Assembly: GCA_963765935.1 (NCBI GenBank)
Contig: CAVXXX010000001.1
Coordinates: 1,426,001 to 1,490,000 of the forward strand
Direction of reading: 5' to 3'
Origin: JAMXLG01 sp963765935
Lineage (GTDB): Bacteria; Vulcanimicrobiota; Vulcanimicrobiia; Vulcanimicrobiales; Vulcanimicrobiaceae
DNA length: 64,000 nucleotides
Below the pieces are notes generated by a model, which saw only the letters and a program-made list of their open reading frames with translations, was not told the DNA's origin and did no database searches. Every line of letters begins with the position of its first letter. Within the stretch, counting starts at the first letter, position 1. Below, in pieces: positions 56,404 to 64,000 of the stretch. The translations under genes and the position numbers were made by a program.

Positions 56404-57806
56404 CCCTCCTCGGGACCCTACTCTGGGCGCTGCCCCTCGCGGGTATTTTCGGCCTCATCATTCACGAGAAGGTCGACATCCCGAAGGTGGCGTTGTTCAT
56501 TGTCATCGCGATGCTCTACGTGACGCTCGCGCGCGGACGACTGATCGGCTCGTCGGTGATGATTCACGAGGCGCAGTATCCGCGCGTCTTCTCAATCGTC
56601 AAACGCGCCTGCGCGGCGCTCGAGATTCCGATGCCGATGATTTTCGTGCGCGAGGATTATCTCGTACCGGTTGCCGCGCTCGGCTTTGGCGAACCGTATT
56701 CGCTCGTGCTCTCGAGTCACTACATCGAGCATTTCGAAGACGACGAACTCGCGTTCATTGTCGGACGTCAACTCGGCCACATCGCCGCGGGCCACACGCG
56801 CTTCATCTCGCTGCTGAGCGTCAACGGTAACGAAAATCCAATCATTGCCTTGATTTTCGGACCCTGGCTGCGCATCTGCGAACTCACCTGCGACAAGGTC
56901 GGCTTGTTAGTGTGCGGATCGGTAGAAGCAGCCGCGCGTGCAATCGCGATTTCCTCGTTCCATCACTTCGGGCGCAACGTCGATATGGAACAGTTCGCCG
57001 AACAAGGACGTGAAATTGCAGGCGACAGCGTACTGCGTTGGGGCGAGTGGCTCGGCGCGGAACCGTACGCCACGCGACGAATCGCAGAGATGCGCGCCTT
57101 CGCGCAAACGCACGCATATCAAACGCTCGAAGAGTGGTTCTTACGCGAAGCCCACGAGCCGCCGCCTGCGCTCCCCGCGCCGGGACGTATCACCGTTTCG
57201 CGCGCTGATTGCGCCGGCTGGTGGCGGCGATTCACCGCGACGTTCATCGACCTTGTCGTCGTCACGTCCCTCATAACCGCATTCAGTGGAACTGACGAAT
57301 CCGCAACGCGAGTGGTGAATGTAACGAATGTCGATAAGCACGGGAAAACCACCCACACCGCGACGGTCGTTCCGGCCGACAGTAGCGCAACATCGGCTGA
57401 AGACGTAGGCGCCACAAAACTCGGTTGGATTCAAATCGGTCTTGGCGGGATTCACATAACCGAAGGTACGCCGCTTGCGGCCGTCGCGCAGCTCTTCGGC
57501 AAAAACGTTTGGCTTTGGGCGGCCGGTCTGTACTTCGCGCTGCTGGTCGGGCTCGCCGGGCAAACGTTCGGCATGATGATCACCGGTTTGCGCGTCGTGA
57601 CTACCGACTTTCGAAAACCGGGGTTGGGACTAGCGTTCTGGCGTTACATCCTCGGCTTCGTACTTTGGCCCGTCATCATTCCGCTCAGCTTTATCCAGCA
57701 TCGCGTGATGTTGCACGATCGTTGGAGCGGCACGCGGTTGGTTACGGCGGAACGCGCGATGGCGCGCGCAGCGACGACCGCGATGGCGGTTAGCGCGCCG
57801 GCGTAG
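56346..57806 (+). CDS. Catalytically dead M48-like peptidase fused to RDD membrane domain
   Basis: Protein of 486 residues. The N-terminal part has two hydrophobic helices (about 18-60), then an M48 (HtpX-like) domain where the zinc motif HELGH reads RQLGH at 141-145. His and Glu of HExxH are thus lost. The later E..D motif is partly kept (ELTCDK near 179). The C-terminal part (about 290-470) is an RDD domain (RFTATFIDLVVVTSLI... GLRVVTTDFRKPGL...) with three membrane helices. So it is a membrane pseudo-protease, perhaps a binding or regulatory protein. The GTG at 56346 overlaps the cyclase gene. Confidence 0.78.
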   Translation: MASRIFSGPSALRHPRERLALLGTLLWALPLAGIFGLIIHEKVDIPKVALFIVIAMLYVTLARGRLIGSSVMIHEAQYPRVFSIVKRACAALEIPMPMIFVREDYLVPVAALGFGEPYSLVLSSHYIEHFEDDELAFIVGRQLGHIAAGHTRFISLLSVNGNENPIIALIFGPWLRICELTCDKVGLLVCGSVEAAARAIAISSFHHFGRNVDMEQFAEQGREIAGDSVLRWGEWLGAEPYATRRIAEMRAFAQTHAYQTLEEWFLREAHEPPPALPAPGRITVSRADCAGWWRRFTATFIDLVVVTSLITAFSGTDESATRVVNVTNVDKHGKTTHTATVVPADSSATSAEDVGATKLGWIQIGLGGIHITEGTPLAAVAQLFGKNVWLWAAGLYFALLVGLAGQTFGMMITGLRVVTTDFRKPGLGLAFWRYILGFVLWPVIIPLSFIQHRVMLHDRWSGTRLVTAERAMARAATTAMAVSAPA

Positions 57807-58242
57807 CCTCTAACGCGAGCGCGTTACTCAACCGGCTGATATAGTTATTGACCCCGATTGCGGCGAGAATTTCGACGATCTCGCCGTCGTTATAGTGCTC
57901 GCATAGCTGACTCAAAACCGGCGGTGGAAGTGCGCGCGGTTCGCGGGTCAAGGCGACCGTTGCGGCCAGCGCCGCGCGCTCCGCAGGCGTGAAGCGATCG
58001 CTTCGCGCGAAATCGCCGAGTTCGGCAAGTGTCTGCGTTTCGATGCCGAGCTTGAGCGCAATTTCTTCATGCACGCACGTGCAGTAATCGCAAGCGTTGA
58101 GCCAGCCCACCATCAGCGCAATCAACTCTTTCGTCCGCGGCGCAACCGTGCCGTCCTCATTCAAAGCACGCACGTGCGCGGCAAGCGACCGCGCGATCTG
58201 CGGACGCGCCGCCATCGCGGAAAAGAGGCCCTCATCAGCCAC
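57790..58242 (-). CDS. Carboxymuconolactone decarboxylase (AhpD-like) family protein
   Basis: Protein of 150 residues of helical CMD fold. The motif ACDYCTCVHEEIALK has the Cys-x2-Cys plus His of AhpD-like proteins, which act as peroxidase partners or peroxidases. EELAAIGVNNYISRLSNAL at the end is typical of CMD. Start is GTG at 58242, sharing its first base with the stop of the winged-helix/TPR gene, so coupled. Its end overlaps the convergent RDD gene by 17 bp. A role in thiol-based oxidant defence is possible. Confidence 0.85.
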   Translation of the reverse strand: MADEGLFSAMAARPQIARSLAAHVRALNEDGTVAPRTKELIALMVGWLNACDYCTCVHEEIALKLGIETQTLAELGDFARSDRFTPAERAALAATVALTREPRALPPPVLSQLCEHYNDGEIVEILAAIGVNNYISRLSNALALEATPAR

Positions 58243-59714
58243 TACGCGGACTCTTGCGCGAGTTGACGGAATTCGGCGTCGTCGCGAAGACTATCGAACC
58301 GCGCGTCATGGATAATCGCCATCCACGTTCCATGCTGATGCATGTGGCGGAGCAACGAAAAGGCGACGCTGCGATCGCCGAGCGCCGCGGCTGCCAGCGC
58401 GAGATCGGCGGGGTCAACGTCACGCGCATGCGCGCGCGCATATGCAAGTTCGGCTCGCGCCTCCGGATAACGATGCGCGATCGCATAGGCGTGCGCGAGC
58501 AACGCGGCGCCTTCCGCGCGATGATATTGGTCCGACGTCGCATACTGTTTGTACGAATCGATCGCGCGCGTGATATTGCCTTCGGCTTCGTACGCTTCAC
58601 CCATCGTCGTCAACGCATCGGTGCGTTGCGGTGAGAGTTCCAGGGCTTGCTGCGAATACGCGATGGCGTCGTGGAACCGGCGATCGTAATATGCCGCCGA
58701 ACCGAGCCACGCGGTCGTCGAAACGCTCAACGGATCGAGGTCCGCGGCGCGCTTGAGCTCGGCAAAACCTTCGCGCAACTGTCCTTGACTGACGAGTCCA
58801 ATGCCGTACCATTCACGCGCAGGCCCGTATGTAGCGTCGAGCGCGATCGCACGTTGCAATTCCGTCATCGCCTTGCGCATATCTTTTTCGTCGAGCCCGA
58901 TCAGGCCAAGCGCCGCATGCGCTTCGGCCGAATTCGGATCGAGTGACAGTGCCTTCTCGGCATAACCACGGGCGCGGGCGAAATAGACTTGCGGCGTTTG
59001 CGAGCCGAAGCGGTAATCACCCATCACGGCATACGCATCCGAGATCGCAGCGTACCCGCGCGCACTCTTTGGGTCGCTGTCGACGACCTGCGTAAAATAG
59101 GTCAAACTCTTTTCGACGCCCTCACGCGTGCGCAAATTCCAGTAGTAGCGTCCGATTTGATAGAGCCGCGCGCCGTTGTCCGAAAGCGTATCGGTAGAGG
59201 ACGCACGATGCGTCGCGACGTTTGCAAGCAGCATAAACGACGCTGCGATCACGGCGGCTGCGGATGCAAAAGCAGCGACCCACCGGTAGCGCGTAACGCG
59301 CGATACGGAGCGATGTTGCAAATCATGTGCAACCGCGAGAGGCGCTGCGGATAGAGATGCCTCCGGCACGTCGACGATGGGCGCTTCGGCGAGCGCCGCG
59401 CGCGCAGCGCGACGAACGGGTGCGGTGAAGCGGTAGCCGCGTCGCGGTACGGTTTCTATTGCATCGGTGCCCCAGCGGGCTCGCAGCATCTTGCGCAGTA
59501 CGTAGATGTTCTGAGCGAGGTTTGCTTCTTCGACGAATCCTTCGGGCCAGATACGGTCGAGTAACATTGCCTTGGCAAGAACTTCGCCGGGATGTTCGAC
59601 CAGCGCGAGCAGCGTTTCGACGACTTTCGGGCCGAGCGCAACCGGTTCACCGTCGTGCACGAGCAATAACCGCTCCACATCGAGGTGGAAAGGACCAAAT
59701 TCATAGACGTCCAT
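58242..59714 (-). CDS. OmpR-type winged-helix regulator with transmembrane helix and TPRs
   Basis: Protein of 490 residues. Residues 1-105 are a winged helix of OmpR/CadC type: FGPFHLDVERLLLVHDGEPVALGPKVVETLLALVEHPGEVLAKAMLLDRIWPEGFVEEANLAQNIYVLRKML and PRRGYRFTAPV. A single membrane helix follows near 145-165 (WVAAFASAAAVIAASFMLL) and then at least seven TPR-like repeats to the end. This one-component architecture (CadC-like, with TPR sensor) senses a signal in the periplasm and binds DNA in the cytosol. It lies upstream of and may regulate the CMD gene and the divergent CBM9/DUF5916 gene. Confidence 0.88.
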   Translation of the reverse strand: MDVYEFGPFHLDVERLLLVHDGEPVALGPKVVETLLALVEHPGEVLAKAMLLDRIWPEGFVEEANLAQNIYVLRKMLRARWGTDAIETVPRRGYRFTAPVRRAARAALAEAPIVDVPEASLSAAPLAVAHDLQHRSVSRVTRYRWVAAFASAAAVIAASFMLLANVATHRASSTDTLSDNGARLYQIGRYYWNLRTREGVEKSLTYFTQVVDSDPKSARGYAAISDAYAVMGDYRFGSQTPQVYFARARGYAEKALSLDPNSAEAHAALGLIGLDEKDMRKAMTELQRAIALDATYGPAREWYGIGLVSQGQLREGFAELKRAADLDPLSVSTTAWLGSAAYYDRRFHDAIAYSQQALELSPQRTDALTTMGEAYEAEGNITRAIDSYKQYATSDQYHRAEGAALLAHAYAIAHRYPEARAELAYARAHARDVDPADLALAAAALGDRSVAFSLLRHMHQHGTWMAIIHDARFDSLRDDAEFRQLAQESA

Positions 59715-59776
59715 AACCGCACTGCCTTCGAAGAATAATTGATTCCGTTTTGAGGACGGTCGATACCGTTACTCGC

Positions 59777-62032
59777 ATGCTAGTACCGATGACGCGCCGC
59801 CTCACACTCTTAACTACGGCCATAGTGCTCGCGGGTTTCGCCCTCCCGGCAACCCGCGCGACCGCGGCTGTTCCCGATACGTTTTCGTTCCCGGTGGCGA
59901 AGGCTCCCCATGACCCTCCCCTCGATCCCTCGCTTTCAGATCCGGCGTGGCAAGCGGGCAAAGTGCCTAGCGTTGGGGGCTGGGAGAACGTGACGACCCG
60001 TAGCCAAGCGGCGGGGGCGACGGTGTACATGCTCTATGACGACAAATATCTGTACGTTGGTTTCGTTGTGCCGCAAGAAGGCATTCCAATTTCAGCGACC
60101 CAGACGACGAACGACGTCGGCTTCGGGACGGATGATTTTGTCGGCATCGGGGTGGACCCGAGCGGTGCGGGATCGCAAGCGTACTTCTTCGAGACGACGC
60201 CGCGCGGCGTGCGTTACCAGCAGGCGCTCGAAAACGTGCGCTATCGCCCCGAATGGCGAGCCGCAGCGAAGATTGGGCCCACGGGCTGGCGCGCCGTCAT
60301 GGTCATCCCCCTAGCCGACATGCGGCTTCGCCCGGGTTCGTCTCAAACGTGGCGCATATCGTTCTTCCGCGGCGTTGCAGCGCGCGGCGAACACCTCATG
60401 TGGTCTTGGGACCCGCTTCAGCAAGACGCGACCGCCGGCAACTGGCCGACGTTCAACGACCTCCGGTACTGGCCCGCGGCAACATCGATTGCCGTGTCGA
60501 GCGGCGCGTCCAAACCCAAACCGCGACTCGAGATCTTCGGGCTCTCGAGCAGCGGTGAAGACCGCAACGTGTACCAGCAAGGCACGGGGGCATTTCTTTC
60601 GCAGCAGACACGCCACGTCGGCATGGACTTCAGCTATCCCGTTGCGTCGACGATCAACTTGGTCGGCACGTTGAATCCGGATTTTTCGAATGTTGAAACC
60701 GACCAGCAAACGATCGCGCCGCAAGAGTTCGCGCGGCAACTCACCGAGTACCGTCCGTTTTTCGCCCAAGGCGCGCAATATCTCAATCCGAATCCGCTTC
60801 CTTACAGCAACTTCAACTCGCCGTCGAACGAGATTTTTTACTCGCCGAGCGTCGGACCGTTCGACCGCGGCTTCAAACTCGAAGGAACGCACGGGCTGCA
60901 GAGTTTCGGTCTATTAACGTTCCGCGGCTACGACGAATCGACGAACGACACGTTTGACGATCAGGCCTTCGGATACAAGCACGCGATGCAGGACCAAACG
61001 TTCCAATATTGGGCCGACGGCGTCCTCGCAAATCACAGTCAAACGCCGCAACTCGCCAACGGCGAAGAAGGTCCGGGCGTGCACGACGACACGTTCGAGG
61101 CCGGGGCGAAGTGGCGCAACCTCCATACGCACCTCGTCTGGGGGTTCAATCAGGCAATTGAAAACGGCTCGTGGGTGCCGCAGGGGCACTCGTCTAGCAC
61201 GACGGCGTTCCTCGATCTTCATCAGAGCAACTTCGAAACGAACGTCAGCTATGTCAACATCGGTCCGAATTACAACCCGATCGATGGATTCACGACGAAC
61301 TCCGACATACGCGGATTGCAGGGATTTCAGTCGTTCAACGGGTCGACGCCCGGAATCAAAAACTGGAGTCTCTTCGTCTATGGCGATCGCTTCTTCGATC
61401 AAAGCGGGGCCGTACACGAATCGGATGCCGGTGCGTTTCTGAACGCGGTCTTTAAAGGCGGCATTTCGATCAACGGGCTGGGCCCGACGGTCAGCGTGCT
61501 ACGCGAGTACAACGGCAACGCGTTCACCGGGTACCCGCTGTATCAAAATCCATCGGAGGTGCCGTTCAATCTTTTCGGCGTGCCGATCGGCTATCACGAC
61601 GGAACGTCGACGCCTATCGACGTGAGCGCAAACTGGGGAAGCTTTGGCGGGTACTGGGAGCACCTGTATACAGCCACAACATCGCGGCCGCTTGGTTCCA
61701 AGTTCACCCTCGGTCTCGAATACGACGGCACGTATCAACGCAGCCTTAGCAATACCAACCCGCTCCCGGCGGGCGAACTCAATTCGCAGTTCTTACGCCG
61801 CGTTTCAATCGGATACAACATCACGCCGACGAGCAACTTCACGGTAGGCTTACGCGGTATTAATGGAACGGGCGGTTTTGCAACGCCCGGCCTGAACCTT
61901 GCGGCTGCGTATCATCTGCAAATGCGCTCCGGCGATCTGTACATCAACTACGGTTCGCCTTCTGCAATCGCAACATTAAATCGCTTAATAGTGAAGTACG
62001 TATTCCGCGCCGGCGGCGATGCCGGGACGTAG
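59777..62032 (+). CDS. CBM9-like/DUF5916 outer-membrane protein
   Basis: Protein of 751 residues with a signal peptide (MTRRLTLLTTAIVLAGFALPATRATA region). Residues about 35-230 are a carbohydrate-binding family 9-like domain (LDPSLSDPAWQAG, DDKYLYVGFVV, WRAVMVIPLADM), followed by a DUF5916 barrel-like domain with SSTINLVGTLNPDFSNVETDQQTIAPQEFARQLTEYRPFFAQGAQYL. The remainder has alternating strands that suggest an outer-membrane barrel. ATG 59777 is chosen, with TACCGT seven bases upstream; a TTG at 59750 extends the protein by nine residues. It is divergent from the winged-helix/TPR regulator. Confidence 0.85.
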   Translation: MLVPMTRRLTLLTTAIVLAGFALPATRATAAVPDTFSFPVAKAPHDPPLDPSLSDPAWQAGKVPSVGGWENVTTRSQAAGATVYMLYDDKYLYVGFVVPQEGIPISATQTTNDVGFGTDDFVGIGVDPSGAGSQAYFFETTPRGVRYQQALENVRYRPEWRAAAKIGPTGWRAVMVIPLADMRLRPGSSQTWRISFFRGVAARGEHLMWSWDPLQQDATAGNWPTFNDLRYWPAATSIAVSSGASKPKPRLEIFGLSSSGEDRNVYQQGTGAFLSQQTRHVGMDFSYPVASTINLVGTLNPDFSNVETDQQTIAPQEFARQLTEYRPFFAQGAQYLNPNPLPYSNFNSPSNEIFYSPSVGPFDRGFKLEGTHGLQSFGLLTFRGYDESTNDTFDDQAFGYKHAMQDQTFQYWADGVLANHSQTPQLANGEEGPGVHDDTFEAGAKWRNLHTHLVWGFNQAIENGSWVPQGHSSSTTAFLDLHQSNFETNVSYVNIGPNYNPIDGFTTNSDIRGLQGFQSFNGSTPGIKNWSLFVYGDRFFDQSGAVHESDAGAFLNAVFKGGISINGLGPTVSVLREYNGNAFTGYPLYQNPSEVPFNLFGVPIGYHDGTSTPIDVSANWGSFGGYWEHLYTATTSRPLGSKFTLGLEYDGTYQRSLSNTNPLPAGELNSQFLRRVSIGYNITPTSNFTVGLRGINGTGGFATPGLNLAAAYHLQMRSGDLYINYGSPSAIATLNRLIVKYVFRAGGDAGT

Positions 62033-62060
62033 TCACAAAGAACTACATATAACAGTTTTT

Positions 62061-62088
62061 TTCACGAAGATGCGAAAATTCGTGTGAA
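62061..62088. repeat. Stem-loop TTCACGAA / TTCGTG(T)GAA after DUF5916 gene
   Basis: An 8-bp stem with a bulge, flanked by a T run before and an A-rich run after, 28 bp after the stop. Because the T run precedes rather than follows the stem, it is an unusual A/U-extended hairpin rather than a standard terminator. Confidence 0.45.
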
Positions 62089-62143
62089 ACAAAAATCATA
62101 TGGGGACCGTACTTCCAGGTGTAGAGTGACACACGGACAGCGC

Positions 62144-62157
62144 AACAACGCGTTGTT
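62144..62157. promoter_or_regulatory. 14-bp palindrome AACAACGCGTTGTT upstream of peptide gene
   Basis: A perfect palindrome 18 bp before the TTG start of the second GWGPK peptide, just before its ribosome site. It may be an operator or a leader hairpin. Confidence 0.45.
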
Positions 62158-62175
62158 CACTCGGAAGGAACAGTC

Positions 62176-62337
62176 TTGAATACGCCCTCGGACACCAACA
62201 ACAACGTCGCACAAGAGGAGCAGCAACCGGTGAATTCGTTCACACGTGTGATCGAAGCAGCACCGAGCGGCGCGTCCTTCGGCGGATGGGGACCGAAAGT
62301 TATCGGACTCACATCGACGCTGACGCGCTGGAACTAA
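62176..62337 (+). CDS. 53-residue peptide containing FGGWGPK
   Basis: A short ORF from TTG 62176 to TAA 62337, with GGAAGGAA seven bases before the start. Residues 1-20 are polar (Asn/Gln/Glu rich). Then comes FTRVIEAAPSGASFGGWGPK (22-41), a hydrophobic IGL stretch, and the end TRWN. The block FGGWGPK matches FQGWGPK of the peptide at 54825, and both peptides also contain TR[I/V]I before the block. It has no signal peptide. No modification enzyme is adjacent. The gene is followed by three hairpins. I know no family; a RiPP-like precursor or signal peptide is possible, and so is a conserved intracellular peptide. Confidence 0.65.
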   Translation: MNTPSDTNNNVAQEEQQPVNSFTRVIEAAPSGASFGGWGPKVIGLTSTLTRWN

Positions 62338-62351
62338 GAATAGATTAAAAT

Positions 62352-62382
62352 TTCATCTGCGCGCTCGTGCGCGTGAGATGAA
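62352..62382 (+). repeat. Hairpin 1 downstream of GWGPK peptide gene
   Basis: A 13-bp stem (TTCATCT/AGATGAA outer part, GC-rich inner part with one bulged G) starting 15 bp after the stop codon. Confidence 0.55.
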
Positions 62383-62418
62383 CGGGGGTGAAGTTGTCCT
62401 CCACCAACGACACCCCCG
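62383..62418 (+). repeat. Hairpin 2 downstream of GWGPK peptide gene
   Basis: A perfect outer stem CGGGGGTG / CACCCCCG with an inner GTTG/CAAC stem, directly adjacent to hairpin 1. The stacked arrangement suggests a structured RNA 3' of the peptide. Confidence 0.55.
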
Positions 62419-62448
62419 AGGAACCCCATACCTCGTAGAGTGCAGCAA

Positions 62449-62482
62449 AAGAAAATGGACGGCGTCGGCCGTCCATTTTCTT
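62449..62482. terminator. Bidirectional Rho-independent terminator
   Basis: A perfect 13-bp stem GAAAATGGACGGC / GCCGTCCATTTTC with a GTCG loop, flanked by A-rich and T-rich sequence on either side. It serves both the peptide gene and the convergent aldo/keto reductase gene. Confidence 0.9.
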
Positions 62483-62485
62483 GTC

Positions 62486-63461
62486 TTATGCCGTATAGGG
62501 TTCGTGCGGTGCTACGGGTTCTAGGATCTGGTCGACCTCGACGAATATCGCAGGGTCGAGATGTAGCTCGCCGGCGACGACGTTGTCGCGCATGTGTGAG
62601 GGATTCGTCGCACCGACGATCGCGCTTGTTATGCCCGGCTCGCGGAGCGTCCACGCGAGCGCGAGTTGCGCGAGCGACACGCCTGCTTCCTCGGCGAGCG
62701 GCTTCAGCTGCGCAACGGCATCGAGAATCGGCTGAGTAAAGTAATCTTCCATGAACTCGCGATATGGACTTGCAGCGCGCGAACCGGCCGGCGGTTTCTT
62801 CGCATCGGTGTATTTGCCGGTCAAAATTCCCATCGCAAGCGGCGACCACACGACGTTTCCAACACCGTATCGCTCGCACACCGGCAACACGCGCTCTTCG
62901 ATGCGCCGCCACAGCGCGCTATATTGGGGCTGATTGCTGATCGGAACGCTCCATCCCCGCGCGCGGCATAGATTGACGGCGCTTGCGATTTGATCCGCAT
63001 TCCATTCGGAGACGCCCCAATACAGAATCGTTCCGGCACGTACGAGATCGTTCATCATCTCGCACGTCTCTTCGATCGGCGTTTCGTCATCGTACCGGTG
63101 GCATTGATAGAGGTCGATGTATTCGACTCTCAATCGCTCGAGCGATTTATAGACCTCATCGCGGATATGCTTGCGCGAAAGGCCGCGTTGGTTCGGCGTT
63201 TCGCCGGTCGGCCAAAACAGCTTCGTGCCGATCACGATCTCATCGCGTGGAAGTTCACCGAGAATCGGACCGAGCGCTTCTTCGGCCTTTCCCTTCGAAT
63301 ACGTGCTCGCCGTATCGAAAAACGTGACACCGTTGTCGTAGGCAATGCGTACGCATTCGCGCGTCGCGTTTTGATCGACGGTGTTGCCGAACGTCAACCA
63401 CGAGCCGAGACCAATCACCGAAAGCTTCAGTCCCGAATGTCCGAGCGTTTCTATAGTGCAT
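62486..63461 (-). CDS. Aldo/keto reductase with apparent frameshift at codon 6
   Basis: The main frame encodes about 322 residues of the AKR family (Kvbeta/MgrA group): GLGSWLTFG, DTASTYSKGKAEEALG with the catalytic Tyr, KLFWPTG and DLYQCHRYDDETPIEET with the His, and AIVGATNPSHMRDNV for NADP binding. There is no canonical start near its beginning. An ATG at 63461 in another frame starts MHYRN; removing one G (at about 63445) joins it to LGHSGLKLS, the family consensus M-x-YR-x-LG-x-SGLK. So the gene carries a one-base insertion or a sequence error. The ATG follows the kinase stop by six bases, consistent with an operon. Confidence 0.8.
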
Positions 63462-63467
63462 GCCGGG

Positions 63468-64000
63468 TCAGTGCGGCACGAATACGCGCAAGGCCTTCGG
63501 TAGAATCTCGAAGGTAGCAGGCGTCGTACCCGCAGGTTCCGCGTCGGCCGTAATGTGATGCGGTCGCCGCGTACGAACTTCGAATCGCTTGCCTCGCAGC
63601 GTGCGCAGTCCCGGTACGTCTTTGCGCCGGCCTTCCAGAATTGCGCGTCCGATCGAAAACGCTTCCCATGCGTTTTCGATATCCACCGAGTACAAGTCGA
63701 GCCATCCGTCATCGATGGCGGCATCCGCAACCGAAAGAAATCCGCCGAAGCGAAAGCTGTTTGCAATCGTCATCTGGATCGTGCGCAAACGATCGATACC
63801 GTCCGCGTGGACGACCTCGGCGTGAATCGGCCGGGCGTGGCGAAAAGCTCGAATCGCGGTGATGAGCACCGCGAGAAGGCCAAGGCGTTGTTTGAGTCTC
63901 GGCGTCTGCAGCCGCGAGATGCGGCTTGAAATACCGATGCTCGATTCGTTGACGAAGTAACGACCGTTCACGCGCCCAACGTCGATCGAACGCTCGTGAC
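63468..64000 (-). CDS. YegS-like lipid/diacylglycerol kinase, C-terminal part (truncated by window edge)
   Basis: The frame is open to the right edge and ends at 63468. It holds the C-terminal beta-sandwich domain of the diacylglycerol/sphingosine kinase family: IDVGRVNGRYFVNESSIGIS (family signature, in which the first residues come from the edge), IQMTIANSFRFGGFLSVADAAIDDGWLDLYSV with the typical GG and DGxLD, and FEVRTRRPHHITADAEPAGTTPATFEILPKALRVFVP. The N-terminal catalytic domain is outside the window. It would phosphorylate lipid substrates such as diacylglycerol or undecaprenol. It lies upstream of the aldo/keto reductase gene on the same strand. Confidence 0.88.
   Translation of the reverse strand, partial: HERSIDVGRVNGRYFVNESSIGISSRISRLQTPRLKQRLGLLAVLITAIRAFRHARPIHAEVVHADGIDRLRTIQMTIANSFRFGGFLSVADAAIDDGWLDLYSVDIENAWEAFSIGRAILEGRRKDVPGLRTLRGKRFEVRTRRPHHITADAEPAGTTPATFEILPKALRVFVPH

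Noticed and set aside
62061..62088. Rho-independent terminator of the DUF5916 gene
   Set aside because: The T run is before the stem and the 3' side is A-rich, so it is only reported as a stem-loop.
1..64000. CRISPR array, prophage or integrative element
   Set aside because: No regularly spaced repeats, integrase, portal/terminase or conjugation genes were seen.

Overview
The window is GC-rich (about 60%) bacterial chromosome with short intergenic gaps, many ATGA/GTGA/TTGA start-stop overlaps and many GTG or TTG starts. Only protein-coding genes and small elements are visible. I see no rRNA, tRNA, CRISPR array or intact transposase. The mix of double-glycine lipoproteins, Vgb-type beta-propellers, CBM9/DUF5916 outer-membrane proteins, winged-helix/TPR regulators and apparently leaderless promoters fits an environmental Gram-negative-type phylum such as Candidatus Eremiobacterota (WPS-2) or an Acidobacteria-like lineage. 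That placement is inference, not a marker-gene assignment.

Layout. 1-6122 (minus): 5' end of a split transketolase, then gamma-glutamyltransferase, two GGDEF/EAL proteins (one with a degenerate EAL domain) and an HNH endonuclease. 6172-7575: a CHASE3-like sensor kinase. 7481-15717 (minus) and 15881-23165 (plus): a divergent exopolysaccharide locus with a Wzc-type tyrosine kinase, a polyprenyl glycosylphosphotransferase, glycosyltransferases, a nucleotide-sugar dehydrogenase plus Gfo/Idh dehydrogenase, aminotransferase and hexapeptide acetyltransferase (a candidate UDP-2,3-diacetamido uronic acid route), a glucuronyl C5-epimerase and a polysaccharide deacetylase. It continues with a Wzy/O-antigen-ligase protein, a decayed amj (lipid II flippase) gene and two membrane glycosyltransferases up to 28548.

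28550-44616: a NarL-type regulator, two hypothetical proteins, polynucleotide phosphorylase, lipoproteins, racemase, VOC protein, aquaporin, pyrophosphatase, SDR, a surface beta-barrel-like protein, and a secreted Sco/cupredoxin/cytochrome c group. 44631-46483: a two-component pair separated by a 274-bp MITE-like element with TA ends and interlocked inverted repeats. 46486-52321: GNAT enzymes, DUF5069, and a UbiD-UbiA-substrate-binding-protein operon.

52318-54935 (minus): an operon that begins with an unlisted 36-residue peptide ending in FQGWGPKF, followed by a YtrA-type GntR regulator, an ABC ATPase and permease, and a small protein, behind a good promoter with a repeated palindrome. A second short gene, at 62176-62337, encodes a 53-residue peptide containing FGGWGPK and is followed by three hairpins. 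This peptide pair is the best candidate for an undescribed system here. The remainder holds a PAS-GGDEF protein, a catalytically dead M48 peptidase fused to an RDD domain, a CMD protein, a winged-helix/TPR regulator, a CBM9/DUF5916 protein, an aldo/keto reductase with an apparent frameshift in codon 6, and the C-terminal part of a YegS-like lipid kinase.
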